This document shows positions 22,957 through 33,747 of a stretch of 64,000 nt of DNA, in pieces (within the stretch, counting starts at the first letter, position 1; every line of letters starts with the position of its first letter). The position numbers and the translations under genes are program-made. Origin of the DNA: Siphonodentalium dalli (taxonomy: Eukaryota; Mollusca; Scaphopoda; Gadilida; Siphonodentaliidae); contig CP136069.1 of NCBI GenBank assembly GCA_032622095.1, positions 40,586,194-40,650,193 of the forward strand, given 5' to 3'. Under the pieces are notes generated by a model. It ran no database searches. It worked only from the letters and a program-made list of their open reading frames with translations, and was not told the DNA's origin.

Positions 22957-23099
22957 TAACGGAATGCCAGAAAAGAAGATACACAGATGCAGATGTTGGA
23001 GCCATGCAGATAAAACTGAAAGTTCGACGATGGACACACGAGACAGAGAAATCAAGAACTATCGACTTAATCTTAACAAGGCATCGCAACGGAAATCAG
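22957..23099 (+). other. Open exon-like stretch, unknown
   Basis: One plus frame reads through LLTECQKRRYTDADVGAMQI and VRRWTHETEKSRTID to a possible donor (CAG then GTATAT at 23100). The same frame is kept at 32321 and 49712 equivalents. It follows directly on an inverted-repeat end, has no convincing acceptor and is not recognised. Confidence 0.15.
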
Positions 23100-23572
23100 G
23101 TATATATATATGTTAGATGACATTAATCGACTGTAAGTGAAAGATAAAGGGAGATTCATACCAATAACCGTAGACAACGAGAAATTTGTGCTGGTTTGAG
23201 CATGAAATATTGGGATCCTGTTAAATCAGTGGAACTAGAAGGTGTCGTGTGGAAATGAATCTATCATCTATGATAATTCTGAAGAGAACTATGCCAGTGA
23301 ATTGTTGACCGTTTCAAAATCCAAATGCATGGTGGACAGAGATTCATTTATCCGATATATACCAGAAGGGCTTTGGATTCGTGATGGATGAGGATGTCGA
23401 CTAAATTAAGACAGGGATTTTCTCAGAAGTCACAGGCAATAATGTTGTTCTGTGATAACCAATAATACACCACACGACACACGCATGTCCGAAAGTTTCA
23501 CTATCAACATTTATTTTAGACAACTGCTTCTATTTTTTATATAAAACTCCTGCAATCGACTATCATTGCCAG

Positions 23573-23690
23573 GAGTGGCTGTGGATCAGTTGGTGAAGTG
23601 CATGACATAATAGGCCAACATAAGCGTCCAGCGATGACGAACTTGTATTGGTTCGAATCCTGATTTGTGATCCACCCACATGGAATATAA
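23573..23690 (+). repeat. tRNA-like SINE head, unit 1
   Basis: A box-A-like TGGATCAGTTGGT (23582-23594) and a perfect box B GGTTCGAATCC (23650-23660) are spaced as in a Pol III tRNA promoter. A cloverleaf cannot be folded cleanly, so this is a tRNA-derived SINE or tRNA relic, not a working tRNA. Confidence 0.4.
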
Positions 23691-23943
23691 CCATACATAG
23701 TAACGACTATCAACTGTGTGTCAGTTACTGTGTCACTTCAGTTATTATGTAAAATAACTCAAAATTTAAGGTATTATATATAATAACTGACGGGATCAGT
23801 TATTATACATGTTAACTGATTTCAGTTATTAAACAAAATAATTAATCACACGTTTTTAACTGTAACATATACGTGTGTGAGTTTGTGTGTTGCTTTCCTG
23901 AAGTTGGTGGTTTCTACGGGCATTGTGGTGATTTTCAGAATAA

Positions 23944-24058
23944 CCCTTTCTATACTGAATGGATTCTCCCAATCAGTTACAACAATATACATTGGAATTG
24001 TCTGTCGTTCATTTGGAGGGGTGTTCATGTAATAAAAGCAGACGACAGACATACGATC
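23944..24058 (+). promoter_or_regulatory. Promoter-like repeated block, copy C (unit 1)
   Basis: CCCTTTCTATACTGAATGGA, ATACATTGGAATTGTCTG, a TATA-like GTAATAAAAG and GCAGACGACAGACATACG. It precedes the 163-residue open frame by about 1.1 kb; any functional link is conjecture. Confidence 0.3.
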
Positions 24059-24761
24059 ATATAATACAATTATAGCTGAATGATTCATATTCGTTGGTGA
24101 GAATTGTTCAGATTATAAGTTCAACGTCTGTTGAAAGTATTATCTAAGCGTTTCCTAAGGGAACTCCTCACCAATGGGTATTTAGTATAAAAAGGGTTAA
24201 ATTAACCATGGGTGCGGTCTCTTTCAACACCCGTAGACTGACAGCGTAGCTAGATAAGATAAATATCAAGATACGGATAAGGTTTATTGACAATCAGGTC
24301 ACATTCACATAAACAGAACATATGAGAAAGTATTAAGTGATTGATGCTGATTGGTGAAATAAAAGTGATGCAACTTCCTTAATGTTCACGTCCAACAGTC
24401 ATCAGCTATAGGACATTGCATTAAAGGGCCTACATGGTGCTATATCATAAGAGTTACATGAAAGAGGATATTATATACATGATCGCATGAAGTGTTATTA
24501 GGCTGAAATACTGAGTTACTTATTGGACTTGAAGATTAAAGGCATATCTAGCCAGTGACTTAATTCCAAATGCTACAATATAAAATGCTACAATATGTGT
24601 TACAAGTTATATATCTTGTGGAAAAAAATATGATGAAATATGAGTAGAAGCTCAACAGTGAGGTAACAGTGAAAGTTGTCCAAGATACATATAACACAAT
24701 CGAACTACATGTAAATAAATGTAATATAGTATTAATTAATTAAAACATATCTAAAACTTTC

Positions 24762-24983
24762 CTACTGATAGTGAAGGTCATCAACTGCCCCTTTCTTGTA
24801 AATGGGAGTTGTGAAGCTGTGGGAACATATTGATGGAAAATCTCCAGAGGATAAAATCCTATTGAATACATGACATAGGGGTTTACACAATTCCAAGGAT
24901 GAGCATTGTCGTATAATCACGTTCTCACTCCATGCATTGTTACAGTGTGGACTGTAACTTTTTGCTGGCCTTGAACATGACAT
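24762..24983 (-). pseudogene. Non-LTR reverse transcriptase fragment, unit 1
   Basis: The minus strand encodes about 73 residues with LCKPLCHVFNRILSSGDFP and TTPIYKKGAVDD. This is the N-terminal part of a LINE reverse transcriptase (helical block then the PxYKKGxxxD motif before the usual NYRPIS). The rest of the polymerase is missing: a stop follows shortly after YKKG, and stops close the frame upstream. It is a dead-on-arrival fragment shared by all five units. Confidence 0.65.
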
Positions 24984-25144
24984 TCTCGATTGCTAACATT
25001 GGTTTTTCCAGGCACAGGCATGACACGAACGCCGCTGCATAACAAACAACCATCATCGAAATATATACTTGTATCTGGAATTAAGAACAGTAAATTGTAA
25101 TAGTATACCTCATGTGACTTGCTCTCGTTCTGGTTGGCTTTAAA

Positions 25145-25636
25145 ATGGACTCTTACTCACTTACAATTGTCTTTCTATTGATAGTAATATACTCAATTCT
25201 CACAATCGGATTGACTCCTGAAGATATGACCAATATGAAACTCCCTTGTACGTGCAATATCGGCATATCATTAGACTTATTCATTAAAGCCTCTTGGTGG
25301 TTTGAGCTCCAACATGTACCAAATATTATTCGCTTTTTATTTTTATCCCAGTATCGAAATAGGTCGATACATACTTCAATTACCTTTCTACGGGCATTAT
25401 ATGTCCCAGAAATACGCATCGGAGTCATAAAAAGTACAAATTTGAACACGGTGTTTGGGTCCAAAAACAAACAACACCCATGTACACGGCATGGAACAGA
25501 AAAGAGAATTCAGTGTTGGTATGTTCATGATATGGTAGAAATAAAGAGCGAATGTTACACTTCTGTGCGAGAAATTGAAAACACCTGGACAATAGCTGTG
25601 ACCATGGGAAATATTGTTCAGAGCACATGTAGCTGA
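25145..25636 (+). CDS. Open frame for a 163-residue secreted-like protein, unit 1
   Basis: Unrecognised. ATG in good context (TTTAAAATGGAC). Residues 1-22 (MDSYSLTIVFLLIVIYSILT...) form a hydrophobic signal-peptide or anchor-like segment. The rest holds six cysteines (35, 37, 113, 124, 137, 162), suggesting disulphides if secreted. There is no recognised domain, and no splice site is needed. The minus strand of the same region is also fairly open, which weakens the case. It could be a small single-exon gene carried in the duplication, an exon of a larger gene, or a chance frame. Confidence 0.3.
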   Translation: MDSYSLTIVFLLIVIYSILTIGLTPEDMTNMKLPCTCNIGISLDLFIKASWWFELQHVPNIIRFLFLSQYRNRSIHTSITFLRALYVPEIRIGVIKSTNLNTVFGSKNKQHPCTRHGTEKRIQCWYVHDMVEIKSECYTSVREIENTWTIAVTMGNIVQSTCS

Positions 25637-25997
25637 TATATCCATAGGTGGTGTATTTAACAACCTATCTTATACCCTTTTCCAAATTCCGCAGACAAAA
25701 TTTCGAAGCTCGAATGGGCCATGTCCGTTTAATTTTAGTGATCTTACAAGTATCTCCTTAACCTAGATATTACATGTTTTGTTTTAAATCGTGAGGTCCG
25801 AACCCATGTATACGTGTACATCTTTGACTACTTTAACCACTTAAACCTGATATATCCTTTTTCTTATCAGCACTATACTCTTTACTCTTTACTATATTTT
25901 CATGAGAGCAAATCATCACGGGTAGAGGATCGTCAATAAGTTGCATAACTTGTACTCCCAATCCCCTGTTGCCATATCACATGTATAATTATATCAT

Positions 25998-26737
25998 ACT
26001 AGAAGGTGACCCGACTTCGTCCGGGCTTTGACCTTGAATTGACCATTTTGAAGGTTAAGGTCAGGTGGGGTCAAACACCAACACCCCAAAAATGGTGGAA
26101 ATCGGCCCAGCGGATACCGGGAAATCGGCCCAGCGGATAGCGAGATACCCTATGCATCAAATTTCGTCCGTAAAAATCCGCCAGTTTAACCCGATTTGAT
26201 TTCCACTCAAGTATATAAACGCGCCTCATATACACACGCTCATTAATTATCAAGTTTCAACGTAAAGATAAATTACCATCGGTGCCCGAGATATCGCCAA
26301 GACGTCTGAAACAGTCAAATGCATCGGCCGGTTAAGCGTTAACGTGATCTAACGTTATGACCTCCAACGACGTCATAGGAGTTACGCATTGTTTTTATCC
26401 TGATGGAAGATAGTACCACTTCTTCTTGATAATTGAGACAGATAACTAAAACGGATACATACGCATTATATATCGTTGGAAAGAGGGAACACGAAAGATT
26501 CTCACAGTGTCATTATTATGACTGGCATTTTATTATTCGCGCTGTTTCGAATCGATTTGTAAGCACCGAACTCAAATGAAAGTCCCGTAACACAGCGTAA
26601 AAACAGATTTGACCTCGGCACGTGAAAAGTTGACCTCGGATCTGAAAATTAATATGCCTATGCCACTTCCCGATCGATAGTATCCTCACATACGAAGTTT
26701 CATCGAAATCGGGTCGGCCGTTTTCGAGTTCATCGCG

Positions 26738-26780
<43 letters not shown>
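25998..26780 (+). mobile_element. Retroelement-like 3' region ending in (CA)21, unit 1
   Basis: Starts ACTAGAAGGTGACCCGACTT with a small CCCGAC...GTCCGGG hairpin and ends with GAAGTTTCATCGAAATCGGG, GTCGGCCGTTTTCGAG, CATCGCGAA then (AC)21. This end resembles 3' tails of many invertebrate RTE-type LINEs and their SINEs, from memory of the pattern. No coding sequence remains. Confidence 0.5.
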
Positions 26781-26783
<3 letters not shown>

Positions 26784-27035
26784 GTCTAACGCCGTGTGTC
26801 AATTGGGGTCTTTTGCGTCAAACCTACAACCGGGTTCTACCCTTTCCGCTGTTCCTACCACCTAGAAAATTCGGAAGTAGACACGGAAGGACAACTGAAG
26901 CGTTTTCAGGCAAAAATAAAACCAGTAAGTCAGTCATTTAACTTTGTGTTTTTATAATCATAACTGGGCTCAGGTGTGACACATGTGTATGACAAATGGG
27001 AAAGTCATATGTAAATAAATGGCATCGCGCTTATG

Positions 27036-27573
27036 TGCACCGCAGTCCAATTGCGCTTCAGTTCAGCGCAAAGTCGCCGCACCGCAGTGCAATTGCGCTT
27101 GAGCGTGGTGCAATGTAGCCGAACCACAGTGCAATTGCGCTTGAGCGTGGTGCAATGTAGCCGAACCGCAGTACAATTGCGCTTGAGTGCAGCGCAATTT
27201 TGCCGCACCGCAGTGCAATTGCGCTTGAGTGCAGCGCAATTTCGCACCAACACAGCGCAATTTCGCTTCAGTGCAGCGCACCACAGTGCAATTGCGCTTG
27301 AGCGTGGTGCAATGTAGCCGAACAACAGTGCAATTGCGCTTGAGCGTGGTGCAATGTAGCCGAACCACAGTGCAATTGCGCTTGAGCGTGGTGCAATGTA
27401 GCCGAACCACAGTGCAATTGCGCTTGATTGCAGCGCAATTTCGCCGCACCGCAGTGCATTTGCGCTTGAGTGCAGCGCAATATCGCCGCACCACAGCGCA
27501 ATTGCGCTTCAGTGCAGCGCAATGTCGTCGCACCTCAGTGCAATTGCGCTTCAGTGCAATGCAGCGCAATCGT
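27036..27573. repeat. 42-bp minisatellite, unit 1
   Basis: About 12 copies of a 42-bp unit built around CAGTGCAATTGCGCTTGAG, in two subtypes (GCGTGGTGCAATGTAGCCGA and GTGCAGCGCAATTTCGCCGC). Scattered GCGCAATT/GCAATTGC motifs continue to about 27765. 42 is divisible by 3, so several frames on both strands stay open with a 14-residue periodic peptide; these are not called as genes. Confidence 0.95.
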
Positions 27574-28405
27574 GACCACTGTGCAATTTTGTCCCTCAGC
27601 GCAATAGTCCAAGCGTGTGCATTTGACCGCCGAAACTACGCTGGTACTCGTTCGTTGGTTACAGTGATCTCGCTGGATCGCGTATGCACAGCGCAATTTT
27701 GCATAATTTTAGCGCAATTTGACTTGAGCAAAGCGCGATTGCACTTGAGTGCAATTGTTCGTAATTAGTTCAGCAGTCAAATGAGTCTGCGTGCATGGTA
27801 TGTAGGCATTGTGTGAATTATCATACATATAAATAATGATAACCGTTTTCGCAAAAGATATATGCGAAAATAACACAACGCAAACGTGCCTACTTCACAA
27901 TCAAATTAACCCAGTTAAATAGCCCAGGGTGTGCCCTTTTCCAACGATGCATAGCACGATAGCGTGCTTTATGCCGGTCTTTAGTTATGGCGTTTTGTAA
28001 TAACGAGCCTGCCTTTTAGCTGCATTTAATTTCCCTCCAGATAAATTGCTTAACGAATATGCCCCTGTTAGGCCGACGCAGATTCAATAGATTCCCGTCT
28101 CGCAAAGAATTGGCCGCGCAGAAATTTCAGCGGCATATCATTTCGCTCGAGATAACTGATTGAACCAATCTACCCTAATAAGGCGACGAGCTTCCAGGTT
28201 TTGCATCGCGCGAACGCAATTAGCCGGCTGCTTGCTAATCTGATTCAACATAGGATCGCAGGGTTTTTATTGAAATGTTTTGTCACGGTTGGCGTCAGCG
28301 AGGTAATTCGATTATATGTCCATCTTAACATGGGTCGACATCGCGGGAGCAGTCAAGATCCGACCTCAACCAAATTTGTTGTCAAGTTGATGTGGGGGGT
28401 TTACA

Positions 28406-28440
28406 TGACCTTGACCTTGACCCTAAAATAACCTTGACCT
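28406..28440 (+). promoter_or_regulatory. Cluster of TGACCTTGA half-sites, unit 1
   Basis: Two overlapping TGACCTTGA motifs (28406-28414, 28412-28420) and a third ACCTTGACCT nearby match the extended half-site bound by ERR/FTZ-F1-type nuclear receptors (TCAAGGTCA). Another lies at 26029-26037. Present in all units; unit 5 has lost one 6-bp step. Binding is not shown. Confidence 0.2.
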
Positions 28441-29639
28441 TTGTTGAAAGACATCTCACTTAAGGGGCTATTTTGCTAGATATGTGTTGCGATGTACGCG
28501 CTTATGTCAATATCCAGAGGCCTCGTATAGCTGTCATTGATAAATATACCGGTATCAAGGAGGCTCCTACAATACTTTAGTCTGTATCTGACGAACAGAC
28601 ACATGGGACTACGATATAAACTTAAACTAGACCTCCATAGAGAATAACATAGGAGTTGAGTGAAATTGTGGGTAAAATCGCGATTTGGAGATGCGCATGT
28701 TAACGGAGCTGTTTATTGAATACAATGTGTTCTGTCCGTGTCATACATACCCGACCCGGTGAACTATACAACGTACGCCGAAACCTGCCATATTCTACAT
28801 ATGAAAGTTTTGTTTCTATTGGCACAATTAGGATCTCGGATACACAATAGTTGATAGGATCACACACCAAAAATGTTAAAAACCAGACGAGTTATCCAAA
28901 CGGGCTCAACTGGACTTTTCGTTTTCTATCTATAATTTGAGCTCTCGCGAACCCGTTTGTACGCTGTTTACAATCGGGCTCGCGGGACAAACGGGCTCGA
29001 GCCCGATTAGAAGGTTTAAAGTCTGGAATGTAAGCCCCATTGTAGGCGATTGTTAACTCACACGCACACACACACCACACACACACACAGACAGATCTTC
29101 CAAAATATATAATAGATATTGTACCTTAAGCTATATATTCATGGCACAATAAACTACTATCTATACTTGTATGCCAAAAATAAGTTCCTCGAGAACCTGC
29201 ACTATTTTGGCATAGTCAACTCCAAGACATGCGCTATTTGTTAACTAGTCACACACTAACGGGCGGGGAGTCCACGTGTATAGATTACTAAGCTTTTGTG
29301 ATATCATGTATACTGTATATTTCAATACCTTGAAACAATTAATTATTATCCAGTGAAAATGTTATGCCCTTCAAGTTGATGCGATTATTTTAAGCACGTA
29401 TATATGCGTAACTGCTTGTACACATTGTACCAATCATGCATGACATAACTTATTCTCGGGAGAGAGATGTTCTTTGTGATACGAATGGACGTCGGACCGT
29501 AGTCGGTATATATTCAACATGAGAGATTTGAATATGATTGTTGTATTAAAGTCCGATTTGACATCATAAACTACCATCGGTGCGTTTTCTGTACCAGACA
29601 ATAATCATGAATCCGTTAATAAGAGGTTTCTAGTGGCCA

Positions 29640-29960
29640 CAGATGGAAGCTTAAACAGGTTTTGGATATTTGTCAGCCTAGCAAAAAAATCAAATGACAG
29701 TCTGTGATAAAGAGCGTCCACGATTTCCTTTCACATAAACAGTAGAGGGTTAAAAGCGTTCTAAATAACATGATCGTATGTGCTCGTTTTCAGCGTGAAC
29801 CGGCTGGTTGATTTTGTGGATTTTCCGATTCCTGTGCAATACAAATAATGGTGACTGCAAGTCTTTCTCTTTTGCCAGCTAATCTACAAATTACGTCAGG
29901 AAATATTTTTTACAAATCTGGTGTCAATCTATATGGATTCTCATTTTGTTTACCGAAATA
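29640..29960 (+). repeat. Dispersed TAAAGAGCG family, copy 3 (unit 1)
   Basis: Contains TTTGTCAGCCTAGCAAAAAA, GATAAAGAGCG, CTGTGCAATACAAATAATGG, CTTTTGCCAG and ends AATAAAGATGGTGG. Its duplicates lie at about 39867-40187, 47222-47537 and 56747-57067 in units 2-4; unit 3 has GTCTGATAAAG where the others have GTCTGTGATAAAG. Confidence 0.55.
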
Positions 29961-30197
29961 AAGATGGTGGTATCTCTCCCCTGAATCCGTTGTAGCAACA
30001 AAAATCTAAATGTTCCTAATAAACCCATGGAACTGGAACTGGAACTGGAGCGCGTGACCAAAATTCGGAGAACCAACAACTTGTTTAACCGGAAACGATG
30101 GGCGCCCTTGTAATTTTTACCGTGATTACCCCCCCCCCCCCACAATTCGGCACAGACTTTGTAAAAAATTCCAAATTTTCTGCTTACAGGCAGAATA

Positions 30198-30720
30198 CAC
30201 TCTTAGAACAAATGTGTATAAATACTACACAAAATGTGTTACATTTGATCTTAAACAAAATTGTATAGAAATGACACATGACATACGATTATTAAATATG
30301 TCGGTGGAATATCATCAACGTTGAATATTATTGAATATGTGAGTGTATCATAGTTATTAGATGAAATGTGTTCTATTGGAGACACAAAACTCGTAAAGGC
30401 TACCACAGAACAAACAATTGGAAGCACCTTTAAATTTTGTTATACACTATGTTTGTGTAAAAACTGAACAACACATAATTGTGTAGCACAAAGTTTTAAA
30501 GCAGCTGACAATTTTTTATTATGGCAGCTTTTACGAGGTTTATGTCTCAAATAGAAAATATCTCATATATTAAATATAATATACTCACATATTCACTCAT
30601 ATTCAATGTTGAGAAAATTCCACCGACACATTTATGTCATGTGTCATTTCTACACAATTTTGTTTAAGATCAAATGTAACACATATTGTGTAGTATTTAT
30701 ACACATTTGTTCTAAGAGTG
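30198..30720. mobile_element. MITE with about 130-bp TIRs at a TA target, unit 1
   Basis: TA (30196-30197 and 30721-30722) flanks inverted ends CACTCTTAGAACAAATGTG; the inverted similarity runs about 130 bp through GTTACATTTGATCTTAAAC and GTCGGTGGAAT. 523 bp. Its centre keeps ACACAAAACTCGTAAAGGCT, which pairs with the right arm and is deleted in units 2-4. TA target use fits Tc1/mariner-like elements. Confidence 0.7.
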
Positions 30721-30853
30721 TAAGTTACTTGCATTCAATGCCATTGATAATATATATGAATCACACGAATACTCAATAATAACTTCCAGAGTAATACGAT
30801 AAGAATAACCATAAATTTTTTTATTGGGAACGCTTTCTAGTAATCGGCGTTAA

Positions 30854-32014
30854 CCATTTCATGACGGGAACTGCGCTGGTGCAGTATCAAAGATGCTGTG
30901 CCAGTGCATTCTCTTATATACGCGACTCTCACATAGGGAGCGGCATCGCATATATATAAGAGAATTCACTGGCTGTCAATGTAAATAATATTAGGCCAAT
31001 GCATTATCTTATACATGTACATGTATATGCGAGGCTCGGGAGACTCGCATATATGTGACCCGCCATATCAAATCCAGTCGTAAGTCGGGATTTCTTTTAC
31101 CCTGTGCCAATGCATTCTCTTATATATGCGAGTCGACCATAGGTCGCCTCGCATATATAAGAGAATGCATTGGCCTAACAATTTTTTATCATTTTTTTAA
31201 AATAAATGTTTCTTACAATTTTTAGAATATAAAATAAAAAACATCCATTACCCTGCAGGGAGCCCTACACATATATAGAAGCATATAGAAGAGTGTCGTC
31301 TACTCATGTTTGTCTGGGGCTCTGAATGGGTGAAATTATAAAATTGTTAAAGAATACAAGAACAAATTATTAATATTGTAAAAAATTGTTAGGCCAATGC
31401 ATTCTCTTCTATATGCGAGGCGACCTATGGTCGACTCGCATATATAAGAGAATGCATTGGCACAGGGTAAAAAAATCCCGACTTACGACTGGATTTGATA
31501 TGGCGGGTCACATATAAGAGAATGCATTTGCACAGGGTTTTCACAAAATTTAAATGAAGCTCCAGTCATGGAAGGGTTAAATGTGTTTTAAAACAATGGA
31601 CAACGAGCATAAATGGCTTTTACCCATGCATGGCGATATGTTTTATTTTTTGGCTGCCCATCCAAAATTCTGAAGTTGTCGTATCTCTTCTCGGTCGCCT
31701 CGCATATATAAGAGAATGCATTGGCCTAACTATTTTTTTTACAATTTTAATAATTTGTTCTTGTATTCTTTAACAATTTTATAATTTCACCCACACAGAG
31801 CCCCAGACAAACATGAGCAGACGACACTCTTCTATATGCTTCTATATATGTGTGGGGCACCCTGCAGGGTAATGGATGTTTTTTATTTTATGTCCTAAAA
31901 ATTGTAAGAAACATTTATTTTAAAAAAATGATAAAAAATTGTTAGGCCAATGCATTCTCTTATATATGCGAGGCGACCTATTGTCGACTCGCATATATAA
32001 GAGAATGCATTGGC
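30854..32014. mobile_element. Hairpin-bearing TTAA element cluster, unit 1
   Basis: A 723-bp element (30854-31576) lies between TTAA copies (30850-30853, 31577-31580) with ends CCATTTCATGAC and CCCTTCCATGAC. It contains 69-bp near-perfect hairpins at 31106-31174 and 31393-31461 and weaker ones near 30899-30970 and 30993-31055. From 31697 to 32014 follows an inverted copy of 31106-31430, ending in hairpin 31946-32014. Each hairpin pairs GCCAATGCATTCTCTTATAT with its complement around CGACC-ATA-GGTCG. Confidence 0.75.
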
Positions 32015-32936
32015 ACAGTCAGAATATGCTACCATCCATTTGAACATAACACCTGGGTTTAAATGACAACTTTATCCATGATATTTGCCCATGAAATCTT
32101 CAATAAATAGGTTAACGTATGGCTGACTGGAATTTCATTGAATTCATGAACCTTTCAGTAAGAAAATCGTAGTGAAATGTTACCGGTCAATGTGACACAT
32201 CTACCCGTTCCAAACCGCTATGGCTTTATGCGCTGCATTGAAAGTACCCAAGTTACCGTGACGATGTTCACCGATTTACCCGTACCCGTTCCCATCGGAC
32301 GGGTGTCGCAAACTCGCTATTAATGGAATGCCAGAAAAGAAGATACACAGATGCAGATGTTGGAGCCATGCAGATAAAACTGAAAGTTCGACGATGGACA
32401 CACGAGACAGAGAAATCAAGAACTATCGACTTAATCTTAACAAGGCATCGCAACGGAAATCAGGTATATATATATGTTAGATGACATTAATCGACTGTAA
32501 GTGAAAGATAAAGGGAGATTCATAACAATAACCGTAGACAACGAGAAATTTGTGCTGGTTTGAGCATGAAATATTGGGATTCTGTTAAATCAGTGGAACT
32601 AGAAGGTGTCGTGTGGAAATGAATCTATCATCTATGATAATTCTGAAGAGAACTATGCCAGTGAATTGTTGACCGTTTCAAAATCCAAATGCATGGTGGA
32701 CAGAGATTCATTTATCCGATATGTACCAGAAGGGCTTTGGGTTCGTGATGGATGAGGATGTCGACTAAATTAAGGCAGGGATTTTCTCAGAAGTCACAGG
32801 CAATGATGTTGTTCTGTGATAACCAACAATACACCACACGACACACGCATGTCCGAAAGTTTCACTATCAACATTTATTTTAGACGACTGCTTCTATTTT
32901 TTATATAAAACTCCTGCAATCGACTATCATTGCCAG

Positions 32937-33054
32937 GAGTGGCTGTTGATCAGTTGGTGAAGTGCATGACATAATAGGCCAACATAAGCGTCCAGCGATG
33001 ACGAACTTGTATTGGTTCGAATCCTGATTTGTGATCCACCCACATGGAATATAA
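32937..33054 (+). repeat. tRNA-like SINE head, unit 2
   Basis: Copy of 23573-23690, with box-A-like and box B motifs kept (GATCAGTTGGT, GGTTCGAATCC). Confidence 0.4.
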
Positions 33055-33307
33055 CCATACATAGTAAAGACTATCAACTGTGTGTCAGTTACTGTGTCAC
33101 TTCAGTTATTATGTAAAATAACTCAATATTTAAGGTATTATATATAATAACTGACGAGATCAGTTATTATACATGTTAACTGATTTCAGTTATTAAACAA
33201 AATAATTAATCACACGTTTTTAACTGTAACATATACGTGTGTGCGTTTGTGTGTTGCTTTCCTGAATTTGGTGGTTTCTACGGGCATTGTGGTGATTTTC
33301 AGAATAA

Positions 33308-33422
33308 CCCTTTCTATACTGAATGGATTCTCCCAATCAGTTACAACAATATACATTGGAATTGTCTGTCGTTCATTTGGAGGGGTGTTCATGTAATAAA
33401 AGCAGACGACAGACATACGATC
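33308..33422 (+). promoter_or_regulatory. Promoter-like repeated block, unit 2
   Basis: Duplicate of 23944-24058 with the same motif order. Confidence 0.3.
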
Positions 33423-33747
33423 ATATAATACAATTATAGCTGAATGATTCATATTCGTTGGTGAGAATTGTTCAGATTATACGTTCAACGTCTGTTGAAC
33501 GTATTATCTAAGCGTTTCCTAAGGGAACTCCTCACCAATGGGTATTTAGTATAAAACGGGTTAAATTAACCATGGGTGCGGTCTCTTTCAACACCAAGTA
33601 GACTGACAGCGTAGCTAGATAAGATAAATATCAAGATACGGATAAGGTTTATTGACAATCAGGTCACATTCACATAAACAGAACATATGAGAAAGTATTA
33701 AGTGATTGATGCTGATTGGTGAAATAAAAGTGATGCAACTTCCTTAA

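Larger units (their letters stand above)
22652..32015 (+). repeat. Segmental duplication unit 1 (long)
   Basis: First of five head-to-tail copies. It begins at CAGTTAGAATATGC where units 2 and 4 begin (CAGTCAGAATATGC) and ends at the last hairpin. Unit 1 lacks the two TTAA elements found in unit 2 (at 24384 and 24735 equivalents) and keeps internal sequence of the TA-site MITE that units 2-4 have lost, so it is likely nearest the ancestral form. Confidence 0.9.

Noticed and set aside
22904-23089. 61-codon minus-strand open frame repeated in units 1, 2 and 4
   Set aside because: Repetition is explained by the segmental duplication; no motif or splice context supports it.
23573-23675. Functional tRNA gene
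   Set aside because: Box A-like and box B motifs exist, but the acceptor and T stems do not pair, so it is kept only as a SINE/tRNA relic.
25153-25470. Minus-strand open frame opposite the 163-residue frame
   Set aside because: No signal or domain features; it is treated as the shadow strand, though its openness lowers confidence in the plus-strand call.
27005-27768. Open frames of 84-179 codons on both strands (and their duplicates)
   Set aside because: The 42-bp period is a multiple of 3 and lacks stops, so several frames are open at once; none shows protein-family motifs.
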